64,000 nt of DNA from Platycnemis pennipes (Eukaryota > Arthropoda > Insecta > Odonata > Platycnemididae). Shown here piece by piece: positions 13,371-26,199 of the stretch; the stretch's first letter is position 1; each line of letters opens with the position of its first letter. Location of the stretch: NCBI GenBank assembly GCA_933228895.1, contig OW121848.1, positions 87,687,470-87,751,469 on the forward strand, in the 5' to 3' direction. The notes under the pieces were generated by a model. The model ran no database searches. It had not been told where the DNA came from and saw only the letters and a list, made by a program, of their open reading frames with translations. The position numbers were made by a program, and so were the translations under genes.

Positions 13371-14500
13371 CAAATTGAAAATTTAACCCCCTCCTCCCCA
13401 TCCTGGTCCTTCCCCACGTTGACTCTCCCCCCCTTCCCTCGTTCGTTCCATTCGCTTCATCCCATTCTCCAAACTCTGGCGGCTGCATTCTCGGGGCGGA
13501 GCGTTGGTAAGAGTTTCGCGGGCCTTTCGTGGGAAACTCACTCAAGTGGCGGGCACAACTGTACGTGATGTAATAACTACGCCGTATAGGAGATAAAGCA
13601 GTCTCATCCCGGAGCGCATTCAAGTTTTGGGTCGTGCCGCGGGTGTCTTCGGATATACCTCCATCCCCTCTCACCTCTTCCTTCCAATCAAAGAACCTTC
13701 CCCCAACCCCCCTCCTCCCAAACCCCTTTCCACCGAACTACCTGCTCCCGGCAGCTCGGGTAGGGAAAGAATTTTTTTGCTAAGTTTGCCATCTTTTTGC
13801 CAGTTACGCCGCCCCCACTCCTCACTTGATCCTTGATATTTGGCCTTTCTTCCCACGCGCGCGCCTCATGTCATTTGTTCTTGGTGTCGTTTGTCTTTCC
13901 GCTCTTTCGCCTCTCACCTCTCTTCCTTTCTCGCCCTGCGTCGCAATACGCAATTATGTTCCCCTCACCTCACCGCCGACTGTGTAATCCCCGCCGCATG
14001 TGCCCTTTTTGGCCGCGTGGTGTCATTCCACCGCCTCCTCTCCGAGCTACGCTGAATTCTTTTGCTTCCCTCCTTTCCTTTCCCCGTATCTTGCCGCTCA
14101 GAAGCCCGAGCGTGGACCTTATCTGGCACGAAGAGGACCTCGGAATGACCCGCGGTCCTTTTCGGAACTCGCCCTTCTCCCCTGGCTTCGGACGGATGGG
14201 AATAAAACCGCGCGAAAGACGACGGACTCCGCCCATGTCGCCGTCGCGGCCCCTGACGACGACTTGTCTAAGCGCGCCCCAAACAATTCCGTGGCCCGTG
14301 CAAACTCAATTTCCTCCAAGTGCCATTCACCCCCGTCCCCCTTCTTTCCGCGGCCGTTTTCTTCGGGCCTTTTCTCGAACCCTTGCACAACCTTTCCCTC
14401 CCCCACAGCACAAACTCGCAAGCGTCTCCCCCATCCGCAAGCCACTCGCTTGACCCGCTTCTTCTCCTCGCGACATCACTTCGAGAGTGACGTCTCTGAA
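13370..14500. other. Pyrimidine- and GC-rich block
   Basis: The C- and T-rich plus strand is open in several overlapping frames, the longest 206 codons at 13833-14453 with 171 codons in another frame. The predicted proteins are Pro/Ser/Arg monotony without domains, and the minus strand is open as well. No gene is called. Confidence 0.65.
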
Positions 14501-15240
14501 GGGGACGAGAGCTGAATAACGATCCCGTGCGGTTACTCGAAGTTCATCCCCTTCCCTTCTCCCACAGGTCAGTATTCCTCCCTCCGCGTAGACCCTCCCC
14601 CGTCATTCCTGCCCGAAGTGCTTTTGAGCGAAATTGTTTATTTTCTCTTCGTCCGCTGTAGACAGCGGTGGCGGCCGTGAAGTCCGCGTGCGGGGCGCGA
14701 GGAGAAAATCGAGACATGGCCGCGCTGTCAGTGACAATTTGGCGGGATGGTCTGAAATAAACATTATCCTTCCCCATAATTTAGCAGGATTTCCTGCGAG
14801 AGAAAATAAGTGAGTTGCAGGTGACAAAGGCTGGAATGCTGTATTTTCCTAGAGTGGGAATGTCTCTAATCGTCATTCCAAGGGTGAAACGTTGTGCAAG
14901 TGCAAACTGTGAGTGAAATTCGTTGAATTCTTATTGTCACTAATCGCGCGGAGTGTCGATGAGGGTTGGCATACAATCAAATAAATCTATGAAGTCTTCG
15001 CATCTTCGTTCAAGAGTCCAGGTTATTTCTCTATAGATTTTGCTCTCTGAATCTTTTGTGTGTTTTAGGAAAGGTTTTCGACTTCAATCTCGGGATAATT
15101 TTATTAAATTTCGGGGGCGCGTAGAAAGACCCAACTTTATTCCGTATCCGTTTCGCTAAAATACATATAATTTTCATTCGTTTCCCGAATTCGTGCGAAT
15201 GTTCCAGACAAATTTCTCCCTCTCGTTCTCTCACTATTTA
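14500..15240. other. Unassigned sequence
   Basis: No gene, RNA or repeat was recognised; only short unsupported open frames. Confidence 0.45.
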
Positions 15241-15272
15241 TTTACACACCGCAGTCCATTCCTCCTTCCCTC

Positions 15273-15307
<35 letters not shown>

Positions 15308-15860
15308 ATTTCTCTCTCCCTGCTCACTCCCTATTCAATCGAATAATTTCACGACGCGATGAAACTTGATATTTGCCCTCTTCACTCGATTTTCCCTCCC
15401 CTGCGAGGGAGTGGAAGAGGGGATTTCCTCTCAATCAGTTTTAAAAGGATTCGTTACTTCCCCCCCTCGCCACTCCCTCCCACCCTATCTTCCGCCCACC
15501 TCTGCCAACCACCCCCTCGACCTCTCCTTTCTCCTTTCATTGGTCTCGACCTCCGCAAAGAACAAAAAAGAAATCGCTCCCGCTTCTCGGTTCGGTTAAT
15601 TATTCTGCCCTCTCCTCCGCGCCTCGACTCACCCGTCCGCCTCTCCCTGCGTCTCCGGTGTCCCCTCTCCCGTCCCTTCTCATTGTCTGACGAGGCGAGA
15701 CGAATAAATTGTATCCAGCCCGCCACCCATTCGACCTCCCTTTCTTCCTTCCGCCCTTCTTATACTTTAAAACTGTTGACAAAAGAGGGTTTTCTGAAGG
15801 AATATTCTCTTTCTTTCACTTTTCTCCCCCTTAATTTCTCGGTCGATTCTTTTCGGATTA
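15240..15860. repeat. CT microsatellite in a pyrimidine-rich block
   Basis: A CT dinucleotide run spans about 15277-15303 and is followed by C/T-rich sequence to about 15850. The 173-codon open frame at 15359-15880 follows from the near absence of purines and has no domain. Confidence 0.75.
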
Positions 15861-16369
15861 CCGTATTTAAGGAAAGGTAAATAAGGCTCGCGGTTGGATT
15901 TGGATATTAAATTCACTGTGTAATCAAGAGTGACAAGCTAACGGTCGTCCATTTTGTCAACATTTCATCATTGCGTTCGTACGGATGGGGTAAATTCAAG
16001 ACGCATGCGTCGTTTTCAGTGACGTGATACTTCTAAATTTGAAGAGTGCCGTGTAGCATTCAAAATTCCTGCAGTAGTTACATTGTTGAGTGACTTTGAA
16101 CTTTCAATTGGGAATGGAAAAAAGATCTGACCCTTTTAATTCATCGGCTTCGATATAAAAACTATTTTCGTCTCTCCTCATTACCGCTTTATGTTCCGAA
16201 AAAAACCAGAGACCTCAGGAAATTTTGGGCGTGGCATAAATCCGAGTCGAGGAATGATCTCTGAGTTCTCGATTTCTTGTTTATTTTAATTTTTTCTAAT
16301 TTTAACCCCCTTCCTGCTCGCTCCAAGCTCGGCTCTCGTTCTTTCCCTCGTCTACTTAACTTCCCTCCT

Positions 16370-17340
16370 GGAGTGGGGATTATTTTTATTATGAGATGTG
16401 CGGTGGTGGCGGGAGGGCCGAGGGGAGAACGGGACGGAAGAGGCCGACGGGGGATGGCGGGCTCTGTTGCCGAGATATTTTCAAGAGGCTGAGGGTGGGA
16501 GCATTGTGAGGCGGTCGGGGGCGTCAAGGTGATGGGAAGGGCCGAGGGTGGAAGAACGCTGGGGGTAGGATGGGATTCCGATGGCCGGGGACAGCGAGGA
16601 GGCGAACTCTCGGGGCGGGAGTGAAGGTCCCGCGAAGAGAGGCTGTCGGTGCCTACTCTCACTCCTCCCCCCGCCCGCTCATATCTTTCTCCTCCTCCTT
16701 CCCTTCCCGGTAACTTCTCCTCGTCGCACACAAAGCTCGGTCCATCATTTTTAATGAGGTGCCGACAAAGGAGGACTGAGGGGGCTTAACGAGGTTATTA
16801 CTAGGATTGAATGCGATCCTCAATTATTTCTGAAGGAGTGGATTAGTGCGGAGGATTAGGACATTCGGGGGAGGGTTGGACGGTTGAGGAGGGGGTGGTT
16901 GAGGGAGGCTTCCGCGGTGGCAATTTAAAGTAACGCCGCCTGGGCACAGGGGGCGTCGCCGGCCCTTCTCCATCCATCCATTCCGCTCGCTCGCCCCTTG
17001 TGTGTCTCGAGGAGAGAGAGAGTGAGTGAGTGAAGAGGGAAATGGGAGAGAGGAGCGAGGCGAAAGAGACAGGAAGATTCAAGTGTAGGCAGCTGGGTGG
17101 TCGGAGGTACGTGAAAGCGGTCACGTTGCACGCGGGTCCGAGGGTCCTCCACAATGCCACCGCCCCTTTCGCGATCGTGTCCTCTCCTACTGTAGGGAGG
17201 CGCCCTTCCGCACCCTTTCTGTCACCCTCCCTCTACTCCCCTCTCCCACCGATGGAGTTTGGAGGATGTGGAAACGAGCGTTCCATTCCCTACTCTTTCC
17301 TTCATCGAAATGCCCCTTTGTTTTCCCCCCTCTGTAGTTA
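16370..17340. other. Purine block followed by pyrimidine block
   Basis: Positions 16370-16640 and 16840-17060 are G- and A-rich on the plus strand, with a GAGT repeat near 17015-17030. Positions 17150-17340 are C- and T-rich. No gene is supported, including the 180-codon minus-strand open frame at 16189-16731. Confidence 0.6.
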
Positions 17341-17400
17341 ATGATATTAAATGATTTTCATGACGTAATTAAATGTTTATCTTTAAGAGAATGAAGTGAG
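17336..17400. promoter_or_regulatory. AT-rich island with clustered factor-like sites
   Basis: Between two skewed blocks lies an AT-rich patch containing TAATGATATTAAATGA, TGACGTAATTAAAT and TGTTTATCTT. These resemble homeodomain, CRE/bZIP, forkhead and GATA sites. This is inference from motif shapes only; such words are common in AT-rich DNA. Confidence 0.2.
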
Positions 17401-17479
17401 CGCGGTCCCGCTCTCATAGCTGCTCGCTGTACCCTTATTGACCTCTCTCCTCGTTCAACCCCCTCCCTCACCCCCGTCG

Positions 17480-19380
17480 TCTCTCCCATGTGCGGATGCG
17501 TGATGTTTTTTGCAAATGGATGACCTCCCTTTGTTGTGGAATTAAGTTTTTTTCACGGGGATGCAATTGTCCCTCGTTATCGCTTATCACATTTTCCGTC
17601 TCATTCCCGAACCGCGACAAGCGTGCCTTACTCTCCTCCTCGAGGCTCCTCGCCCGCCCTTCCCTACCGATATATTCCCACCCCTCTCCTCTAATTTCAA
17701 CTCCACGTCAAAGCGGCTTTTTTCAACATTAATCGGATTTAATAATGTTTTTGTTTCCCCGCGCTTTGATATGGAATCTCGTTGCGCTTGGGGGCAATTA
17801 AGTAAAAATGATCGTTCGAAATTTGGCGGTAGACGCAAATTATTCCCACGTAAACATCCTGCTACAATGTAATGTCTAAATTTGGCATTTTCGTTGACAG
17901 CCACCCGTTAATCCCCTCATGGGGATATGGAGAAATGAGCTTTGTCTAATGCGATTATCTGCTTCGGGGTATTTGAAACTTCCGCAATGCTCCGTTCTTA
18001 GAATCCGTGGCGAAACGCTAACATATGTTTCCGAAACTTGTAGCGTTTTCATTAAATCTCCCCATACGCTTCCGACTCGTTCAGGTGCAGCTGCTTCCTA
18101 GGCTAGCGTATGCGTTGGTCCTGCTCGCATCAAAGGTCATGCTCAAAGCACGTTGAAAATAGGTTCCAGTTTTTTTTCTACAGACTCAAGGCACGTTTAC
18201 GGCCACGTTACCCTTTTTTGCGTGATGTACACCGTTCGCTCCCCAGTCTTTCACCTCTCGTGCCCTTTGTTGCGCATGCATCATCAATCTCTTTGTCATT
18301 CGAGCCTTTGATTTTCCTTAAATCTCGCTGACTTATCCTCGGATCTCTGGCGGTTTCTCTTGGTAAGCGCAACACGGGGTTTGTGATGGTAAAATTCTCA
18401 CAGACACCAGCCCACTCCTGCCAGGGATGAGACATCACACAAGGCGCTTAGTCGCTGTCGGCGGAGTCGATAGCCATTACAAGGGAAATCTTCGGGGAGG
18501 ATCTGCGGTAGCCTTGATGGATTAAAGCAGGGAAAGATTCAACCACCTACTGATACGAACGAGGCGCAGTCGTGTCAAACGCTGTCCCTCGTGTCAAGTC
18601 CCATACACATCTGTTAGCCACCTACAGCTTCTTCGGTGGTCTCGCTGCGTTCTTTCTTTTTTTACGTTCCGGCATCTCTTAAGTATTTCCTGAACTCTTA
18701 ACCCCTCCATATCTCGTTCTCCATGCGAACAGGTTTGATCGTTGCATCCATGAAATATCTGATCCAAGCCGATTTCACAGCCCATCGTGACCAAGTCAGG
18801 ACCGTCTGTCTTCATTTAGGCTCAAAGGATGGCTGATTATTTAAGTTCATTGTTATTTTAGTCATTCATAACTTTTTGCGAATGCTTAAGTGTTATGCTT
18901 CCGCCACGGTTGGTTTTTTACGATTACACGCTCTACAATCCCTGTTACAATTCTTATTTAATTAGAGACTTACTCGTCCATCAGTGAGCATTTAAGTTAT
19001 TACTGAAATATCATCACTTTAACAGAACTCTGTTCCTTTGGGAGACTTGACACCAAAGGCGTCCTGCTATTTCCTTGCGATTGACGTCAAATGCTGCTTC
19101 TTCACTTTGCAATGTTTTGTTTAGATTCTGATAATTTTGTTTAAAGTGATGCAACGTTCTCAAAGCAGGAAATGCAATTAAGGGTGTTCAAGTTGAAAAT
19201 CAACCGTGGATGTTCAAGCTGAAAACAAACTGTGACAGGGTGAGAATTGTTCCGCAGCATTCAGACCCACCTAAAAGAAATCCTTTTTAGAGTTTTTACG
19301 AATCTGACTCTTCGGAGACTGTGACCAAGTGATTCACTTGGGAATCTTCCTTAATGAATTCCCTCTCGCGGCTCCCCTCT
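17480..19380. other. Unassigned sequence
   Basis: Mixed sequence with no supported gene or repeat. The open frames are below 110 codons and featureless. Confidence 0.45.
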
Positions 19381-20370
19381 TTCCCTTTGTGTTTAGCCTC
19401 TCCGTCTGATTCCACTGTATCCCGTTTCCTTATTCCGTTCCCTTTCCCTGCAATCGGAGACGCGGTCGCAGTGGCCGCGCCCCCACCCTAATTTTGCCGC
19501 ACCGTCCGCTGAACGCCCACGCAATCAGAGCGACACCCTCCCTCCTTTCACCCTGGGCACGGCATTCCGATCCATCTCCGCGCGCCCTCTTCCACCTCCT
19601 CATCCCCGTTCCATTCCCACACACACACGCACACCAGCTTATTCCCGTCCCCACGCGCCGCATTATCCCGCCCTAATCCGCAGTCATGGTCCTCTATCCT
19701 GGACATGACTCTGCCCGAAATCCCCTCGCTTCCCCCCTCCTCCCCAATCCTTTGATTTTTCTCCCGTCGCCCAACTCCCCCTCCTTCTGCTGCTTTTTTT
19801 TGCGCCCCTTGTCCCCATCCCGCGGTCCCGTGCGATTTCCTTCCCTCACTCCCTCCCTAAATTCCACCCCCTCCCTTCCTCTCCGCACCCTGTTAGTTTT
19901 CCTCCTCTATTCCTCTCCCTTCTCCCGGCGTTCCTCTCTCTTCTTTCTCCGCTCTCCCTCCCAGCACGCAATGGAGAAGATGGCGGATGTGGTATGCGGC
20001 GCAGGTTCCTATAGGTTGACACGCGCAATCACCCGCGTGTGTCGCCACCCGGGCGTCTTTTGTTTGGGCAGCCTTGTCTTCTTTTTCCCTCCTCCCCGAA
20101 CCCCTCTTCTCTCACTCCCCCTGCTCAATCTAACTTCTACCCTCTTCCCCCTCTTCATCTCTCTCTCCTTCTCTTCACCCTCCCCTAAATCCCCTTCCTC
20201 CACTTCTTTCTCCCTCTGCCTTCTCTCTCCTCACCTCTACCCACCTTATCGTCTTTTTATCCCACATCCCCACTCCACTTTACCCCTCCCTCTTATCCCC
20301 TTCTTTATTTCTCTCCTCCCCTTCCCAGTCCTCCTTCCACCAGCTCAATCTTTCCTTTTGTCATTCAGTT
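19380..20370. other. Pyrimidine-rich block (C/T on plus strand)
   Basis: Nearly 1 kb of C- and T-dominated plus strand is interrupted near 19960-20060 by a purine-containing patch. The 228-codon open frame at 19686-20372 is among the longest in the window, but its product is a Leu/Pro/Ser run without domains. The complementary strand is also open. It is a composition artefact. Confidence 0.7.
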
Positions 20371-20859
20371 GATGTCGCCGATTCACGCTCTTGCAACGCT
20401 GACAAACAACCCAACGTGATTGGCTCCCTTTATTCCATCCCTCCCTTCCTCCTCCCGTACAAGCGGACGCGGAAGAGAGAATTTTTGAATGGTTTTGGGG
20501 CGGGCTTGCCTATGACTTAATTTCCATACCGTTGTCTCTCGCTGAGAGTGTGGAGGACATAAGGGGAAATTTCTGTCTACTTGCTACCCGGAGACGGTCT
20601 CGAAATTTACCAACTGGAGCCCACCAACCTGGAGCCAACCATTTATGCAATATGCCCGTTAAAGTGATATGAAGGATCGCAGAAGTATTCAGTAATTTAT
20701 CTGCGAGATTTGAAAGTTTGCGTTGCCACCAGTATATTTTGATTAGTGCGTCAGCTGAGGATACTTAATGTCATCTGTGAAATTCGTTTAATCGCTGAAG
20801 TTCTAGCTGTCTCTGGAAGGTATTATCGCATTTTGAAGCCAGCCACTTGGATTTTATTT

Positions 20860-21020
20860 TAAAGCTGCTTAGCCCCAAATGGCTATGGGGATATTTAATT
20901 AGGGCCTAGGGCCAGCGCTTTTCGAAAAGCTTAACATCATCCATATTATGCGTATGTTAATGGTGCGGCTGACTTAATCACAAATTAATGCCCTTTTAAT
21001 TAAATCTTCTCCCAGCATGT
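20860..21020. promoter_or_regulatory. Candidate regulatory island with 14-bp palindrome
   Basis: An AT-rich patch holds GATATTTAATTAGG, the perfect palindrome GCTTTTCGAAAAGC (20917-20930), CACAAATTAATGCC and TTTTAATTAAAT. Several homeodomain-type TAAT cores lie within 150 bp of low-repeat, non-coding sequence. This is typical of conserved intronic enhancers, but no conservation data are available here. Confidence 0.25.
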
Positions 21021-21816
21021 GCGGATTCGATTGGACTAGAATTCTTAAGCTCCAGTCATTTTCCAATTCACGTTTTTCCTATAATCTCCAATTCATCATT
21101 AGAATCATTATTTGTTGCCCTCATTCTATGATATGATTTCGCGTTTCTCATGGTTATTAGTTGTTTGTGTGAAATGTTTCTTGAGTGAATTTTGATATCT
21201 AGGTACGTACTAGAATATCATCAGTTTAAGGTTTGTTTTAAAAATAATTGATTTTAAAACGTGAATTTTATTTGTAAAATGTGAAAGTGAGGAAAGAAAG
21301 ATGATTGAGGAGACGAGGAGACGGTAGAGGAACTTGATGGAACATTTAATAATGGCCAATTGTTTGCTGTGTTGTGTAAGGACGCGAGAGTTGTAGGGGT
21401 TTGGGGGAGAGTGAGGAGGAGAACGCGTAGTTTGGTTAGAATAAAGGGAGGTGGGAAGTTTTCCGAACTGAAGGACATCATAAGAAAGAGGTATGGTTAA
21501 GAGTTATATCACCATCTAAAGCCACCTTAACCGGTAGATTACTGATAACAATAATGATGCTCATGCCTGGTCTTGTGTGCTACATGAAATTACCTCTTGT
21601 TTGTTCAGACACTTCGAACGTTAAAATGCGTCACCTTCAAGGATCATCTGTCTTTCTTCAGGGGTCGTGGAGCATTGAGGATAAGGAATAAATGCAAGGC
21701 CACATATCATCCTCTTCCCATGTCTCGTGCTCCCTGGAACATAAAGGATTAATCCCTTAAGCACTCGTCTTGTCCTTTCCGCTCAACCAAATGCAAAACG
21801 TCACCCTTCCTTCCAG

Positions 21817-21837
21817 CTCTCTCTCTCTCTCTCTCTC
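21817..21837. repeat. CT microsatellite
   Basis: A pure CT dinucleotide run of 21 bases. Confidence 0.95.
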
Positions 21838-22413
21838 AGTTCCGCCTCCATCCCTTCCTCCTGCTGCGTCAGCCCATAGGGACCGCAAACCTATTAGGAA
21901 GAGTGTACAGATTTGATCCGATCCCTGCGAAAGAGAGGTCGGGAAAGATCGAGCGATAACGTGTCCGGGGAAACTGTTTCCCTCTCGGTCCCACGATGCA
22001 TCGAATTATGGACTTCGCGGCGGCCGGGAAGCGCCCGCTCGGCTCTGCGCGGGAAGGCCCATGAATCCTAGTCACCGGTCGTTCCCAGCACATGCCGCCG
22101 CACCATAAACCTAAAACAATTTATTAAAAAATTCCAAGCTCCCGCTCCCCCGCATCGGGCTTCCCTTCCATTAGGAGCATAATTGGTTGATATTTTCGAT
22201 ACTTATGCCCGAATAGAAAAGTGGCTTGTCAAAACTCAGCTTTCTTTTCGTTTTTTTTTCTCCTTTGACATCCCAAGCAAGCTCTATTCTTAATTGCCCC
22301 GACAAAAAATACCGTTTTTTAAGGTGTGAGACGTTTATTAAATTCTAAATCGTAATGTCATCCGACGCTCGCAGATTTTCCCAGGGCGTGCATTGAATGG
22401 GAGCCAAAAAAAG

Positions 22414-22430
22414 TTTTTTTTTTTTTTTTT
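22414..22430. repeat. Poly-T tract
   Basis: Seventeen consecutive T. No A-tail context, target duplication or retrotransposon body was recognised beside it. Confidence 0.9.
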
Positions 22431-22639
22431 AGCATTCATCCATCGTTAGCGACGCAGCTGGACGCCCCATTTTTTTAGCTTCGGCCCTTTGAGCTATAGA
22501 TTACCGATTTTGTTTCGGTGGCATTATTAAAACCGCATGTCGTGCGGGAACCGTATTTCTTTTATTTTTTCTGCCCGCGAGACCAAGTGCCTAGTTATGT
22601 ATGAATATCGATCCGGGCATTAATCCGGATTGCATAATT

Positions 22640-23720
22640 TCTCCCCCCTCCCTCCCGATTTTTTTTTCGCCGTCCGCTTTAATGTCGACTAATTCTCACT
22701 TCCTCGTTATTATTTGGAAAAAAGAGTCGCCAGCGTCGACTCCCTCGGCTGCGGACCGCAACTTCCCCCACTCCCCTCCCCGCTGCATCCACTTCTGTAC
22801 GCCGATCGCCTTTTAATAACGAACCCCGGCCAACCGACCCTGGGCAAGCGTCCTCCCTAGCCGCCATCCATTCCCGCGTAATTCCCCTCCACGTCCTCCC
22901 ATTTCTCCCCCCCCCCTCTCTTCTCGACCTCCCTCTCTCTCATAATGGCTAAGCTCTTTTGACATGTCCGAATTTATTCCCGCTCTTCCCCCAACCCCCC
23001 GCGGGTACTGCCTTGCCCGCTCCGACCCGCATCCGACGTGTCCCACCCCGCGTAATTCAACCCCCACGCCGCGGAAATTTTCAAACGAGATTCTAAATGA
23101 CGCCCGTCGATCGTCAAATTTTGGAATTATTCCCCCTCCCTATGTTACTCTCTTCCTTCCTTGGGCTCACCTGTCCGGCGCAGAGAGGAGAGGGACGGGT
23201 GCCGCAGAATGCCTCTAATCGCGTTTTCCGCCGCGGGTGCCTTCAGTCGCCCGCAAAATCTAATCCATTCACGTGTCTCCCAACCCCCTCCATTTTTCCG
23301 ATCGCCCGTGACCCCTCCGACCAACCCTCTACTCCTCCTCCCCTCCCCTCCCCCCCGAAAATCCAGTCATCGTCGTCAAATGCGCATTTCTTTCTTGCCG
23401 GATTTACTCACCACACCCCCCCCCCCACTTTTCATCCCACCCCCATTCGCTTTGCCCCCGCAAATGATCTCGTGTGATAACCTCCTTCCCCTCCGGCATA
23501 CATTTGACCCTTCCTCGCCGGAGATCCGGGCCCATCCGCCGCCCACTCCAAATCTCAAATCTCCCCTTGATAATTTGCGCGCAAACCCTTTTGAATCCTC
23601 GATTGGATGCCGATGACTTCCACCGAAAGTCCCTCTGTTCCGTTCACCCCTCGTGCCGCCTCACCCCCTCAAGTGCCCTCGGGAATCGTTTTCAGATTAA
23701 TCGTCCGGGATTTCAATTCA
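22640..23720. other. Pyrimidine-rich block with C runs
   Basis: The plus strand is C- and T-rich, with uninterrupted C runs near 22908-22917 and 23417-23427. The multi-frame open reading is an effect of composition. Confidence 0.65.
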
Positions 23721-24899
23721 CGACGTAGCGGTGGGAATTTACTTTTATTTTATTATTTGCCAAGCCGTGATGTCCGACGCGGCGGATGTCGTTGGTTCGG
23801 TAGCTTTTGGTGGGGTTCTGTTGCTGTTCCGCTCTCGATCGAGTGATTTTTGTCGACGTCGTCAGTTTTCGCCTGCGGATTCGTGTCTTGGTGCTCCGTC
23901 CCGGACTGATTTGGATTTAAGCCCAATTCCTATGGTGCGGTAGGGTGCGGTATGTATTTTAACGAGACCGCTGTCGCCTGCGTGATTACGTCGTAATCTA
24001 CGATTGCTTTGAACTCGTGCGGTTCGTCACTTTATGGGGATTTCGTTACTTTTTAATGATCTCTCTATATCGTAATAGTAGTTGCAGTTCTTGTGGAGGA
24101 GAAAACATACAGATGTCTTTTGCGCGTCGTGGTATTGGTTGATAATTGGATATAAGTAGGATTATTCCGCCTCGGAGTGAAGGGTGAGGCAAAACCCGGT
24201 GTCGGAAAACTCAAATATAAGCGGAATACGCAAAGTGATTGGCTGTTCAATCTAAGTACCAACAGAATTAATATTATACTCGATTTGATCTCCGCCCAAC
24301 ACTCAATGATGGAACGGTATGACCTTAAAAAATATGTGCCGCTGCCACGATTCGCAGTAGGACACAGTCAGTGAGGGTCACAGTCACATTCAGCGCTTTC
24401 TCCCTCACACTTGTGCGTTTCTACCTCGGGTTATCGTACTGTCGTTTTAGGATTCGGATTTTATCAGTATTCTTGTTCTAGGAGTTTGAGCGTGAGGACG
24501 TCTTGGAGCGTGACTTGACCCGTTGTCTGTCGCCTGTCTACGAGGAGAAATAAAAAGAGCAAGAACTCCCACTTCGGGACTTACGTGCCCAGTCGTCGTG
24601 GACTCCCCCTCCATCCCCCTTGCATCTAATATGGATCCCATTATTCCATTTGTCTTTTCCTGTGCGCAGCACTTCAACCTTTTCCCAAGCCCTTTCATTT
24701 TTCCTGCCCTCCAATCCCATCCCCGCGGCCTGGAACGCTGAGGTTAAAATTTTTTCCCTGCCTCGAAGCCATCGAAATGGACGGCCGCAATATAAAAAAA
24801 ACGAAATAAAGATCAATGATTGATTTTTAATTTTGCGTTCTGTTCCCGCCAACAGGCTATTGTCCGCGTAACGAATGTGCTTTTGGTTTCATTATTGCT

Positions 24900-25730
24900 T
24901 CGGGGGGTCGCGCGAGCGGCGGAGGTGACTAAAGGGTTACCGAGTGTGTGTATCGGTGGGGCAAGGGGGGGCGGGGTGTGTGGGGGAGGGGGAGAGAATG
25001 GATTGGTTTGGAATTGCTGAAGGGAGAAGAGGAGATTTTTGGGGGGAAAAGAGTGTGGGTGGGACCTCGGGAAGGCGGTGAGAATCGGGGTGTGTGGGAG
25101 GGAGGCGTGTGCCGAGGAATTGGGTCGGGGAGGGGTGTGTGTGTGTGTACGTATCGAAGGGTTCGGAGGGGTGGGTAGCGGAAAGTAGGAAAAAAGTTTT
25201 TGTGTATGCACGTATTCACAGAGTGGTGCCCCGCCTGAACAGAGGGGATTGGGGAGAAGAGGGGTTGGGGGTGGCGGTTTTCGGGGAGGGTGGTGTTGGT
25301 GGCGGTGAGCGGGAGGGGGGGGGGAGGGGGAATCGGGGAGGAAGTATTATTCAGCACGGAGGGCTCGCTGCTGATGATGAAAAGGGCAGCCTGGGGGAGA
25401 GAGGAAGGGGTGTTGTGAGTGGGGGCGGTAGGGCGGGTGGTCAGCTGCACCTGCTAAGGGCCCTTCCGGAGAAACATTTCATTTTCCGTAATAATGGCCT
25501 CGGTGGGATGGGACGAATGTGCTGCCGAGTGGAAGTGAATGGTTACAGGCGGGTGGAGAGAGAGAGAGAGAGAGATAGAGGAGGAGACATGAAGTGGAGG
25601 GGTTCGAGGAGAGAGAGGGAACGGGGAAAAATTGAGGCCGCTAGAGTCCCGCGTTGTCTCTCTGTGAAAATTCGAACGAGGCGGGGGAAAAAAAAGATGG
25701 ATGTTAAAGGGAAACTTTAAAGGCTCACTC
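24900..25730. other. Purine-rich block with G-quadruplex-like tracts
   Basis: The plus strand is strongly G-rich. Four or more G runs of at least four lie within short spacing at 24957-24993 and again at 25309-25342. A GA microsatellite follows at 25556-25575. The 208-codon open frame at 25094-25720 encodes a Gly/Arg-rich product expected from this composition and is not called. Confidence 0.75.
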
Positions 25731-25804
25731 CACTTCAAAATCTGCGGAACATTTCCGAGATTTGAGTGCAGTGGGTTGTGAAGCTGGCGGGCGCTGTGTG
25801 TCCC

Positions 25805-25905
25805 GAGTATTATATACCGCTGGTTTAGATCGGTTAATCGCCGTTAGTTAAGCAATGCTTGTGGCAGTGCAGGACCCAGACGACTCCTGCGTCTATTATG
25901 CACGT
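25805..25905 (+). repeat. Possible 5S rRNA-derived repeat fragment
   Basis: The stretch ATCGCCGTTAGTTAAGCAAT at 25838-25857 resembles the conserved internal part of eukaryotic 5S rRNA (ATCACCGAAGTTAAGCAAC). Looser similarity to the downstream G-rich part follows (GTGGCAGTGCAGGACCCAGA). The resemblance is from memory and imperfect, and the RNA could not fold as an intact 5S. A 5S-derived SINE head, a 5S pseudogene or chance are all possible. Confidence 0.3.
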
Positions 25906-26199
25906 CGAGCATACGGGATGCATGCACGCTGATTGAATCATCGGCTTAAAAAAATTATCAACTGTAATTCTCGAAAACCCTGTGAGCGGTGTACCTGAAA
26001 GAGTGCGTGTCGCTGCTTTAATCTTGGCAATGAATATTTCATAAATTGAGCCGTGCAGTATTCAAATTCACGGTTGTTTTTTGAGCAAATAATTTTCGTC
26101 GAAAGCTTGATATTTTTCCCCGCTTTTATGAGGTCAGGGCCTCCTGCTCTGAATCAATTAAAACCATTGTAAAGCGGAACTTCGCATGAGCTAAAGTGT

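Noticed and set aside
13833..14453. A 206-codon open frame
   Set aside because: It overlaps 171- and 108-codon frames in other phases and has composition typical of the C/T block.
19686..20372. A 228-codon open frame
   Set aside because: The plus strand is nearly all pyrimidine. The translation is Leu/Pro/Ser monotony and the minus strand is open as well.
25094..25720. A 208-codon Gly/Arg-rich frame
   Set aside because: It lies wholly within a purine block. The Gly/Arg/Glu bias is dictated by G/A codons.
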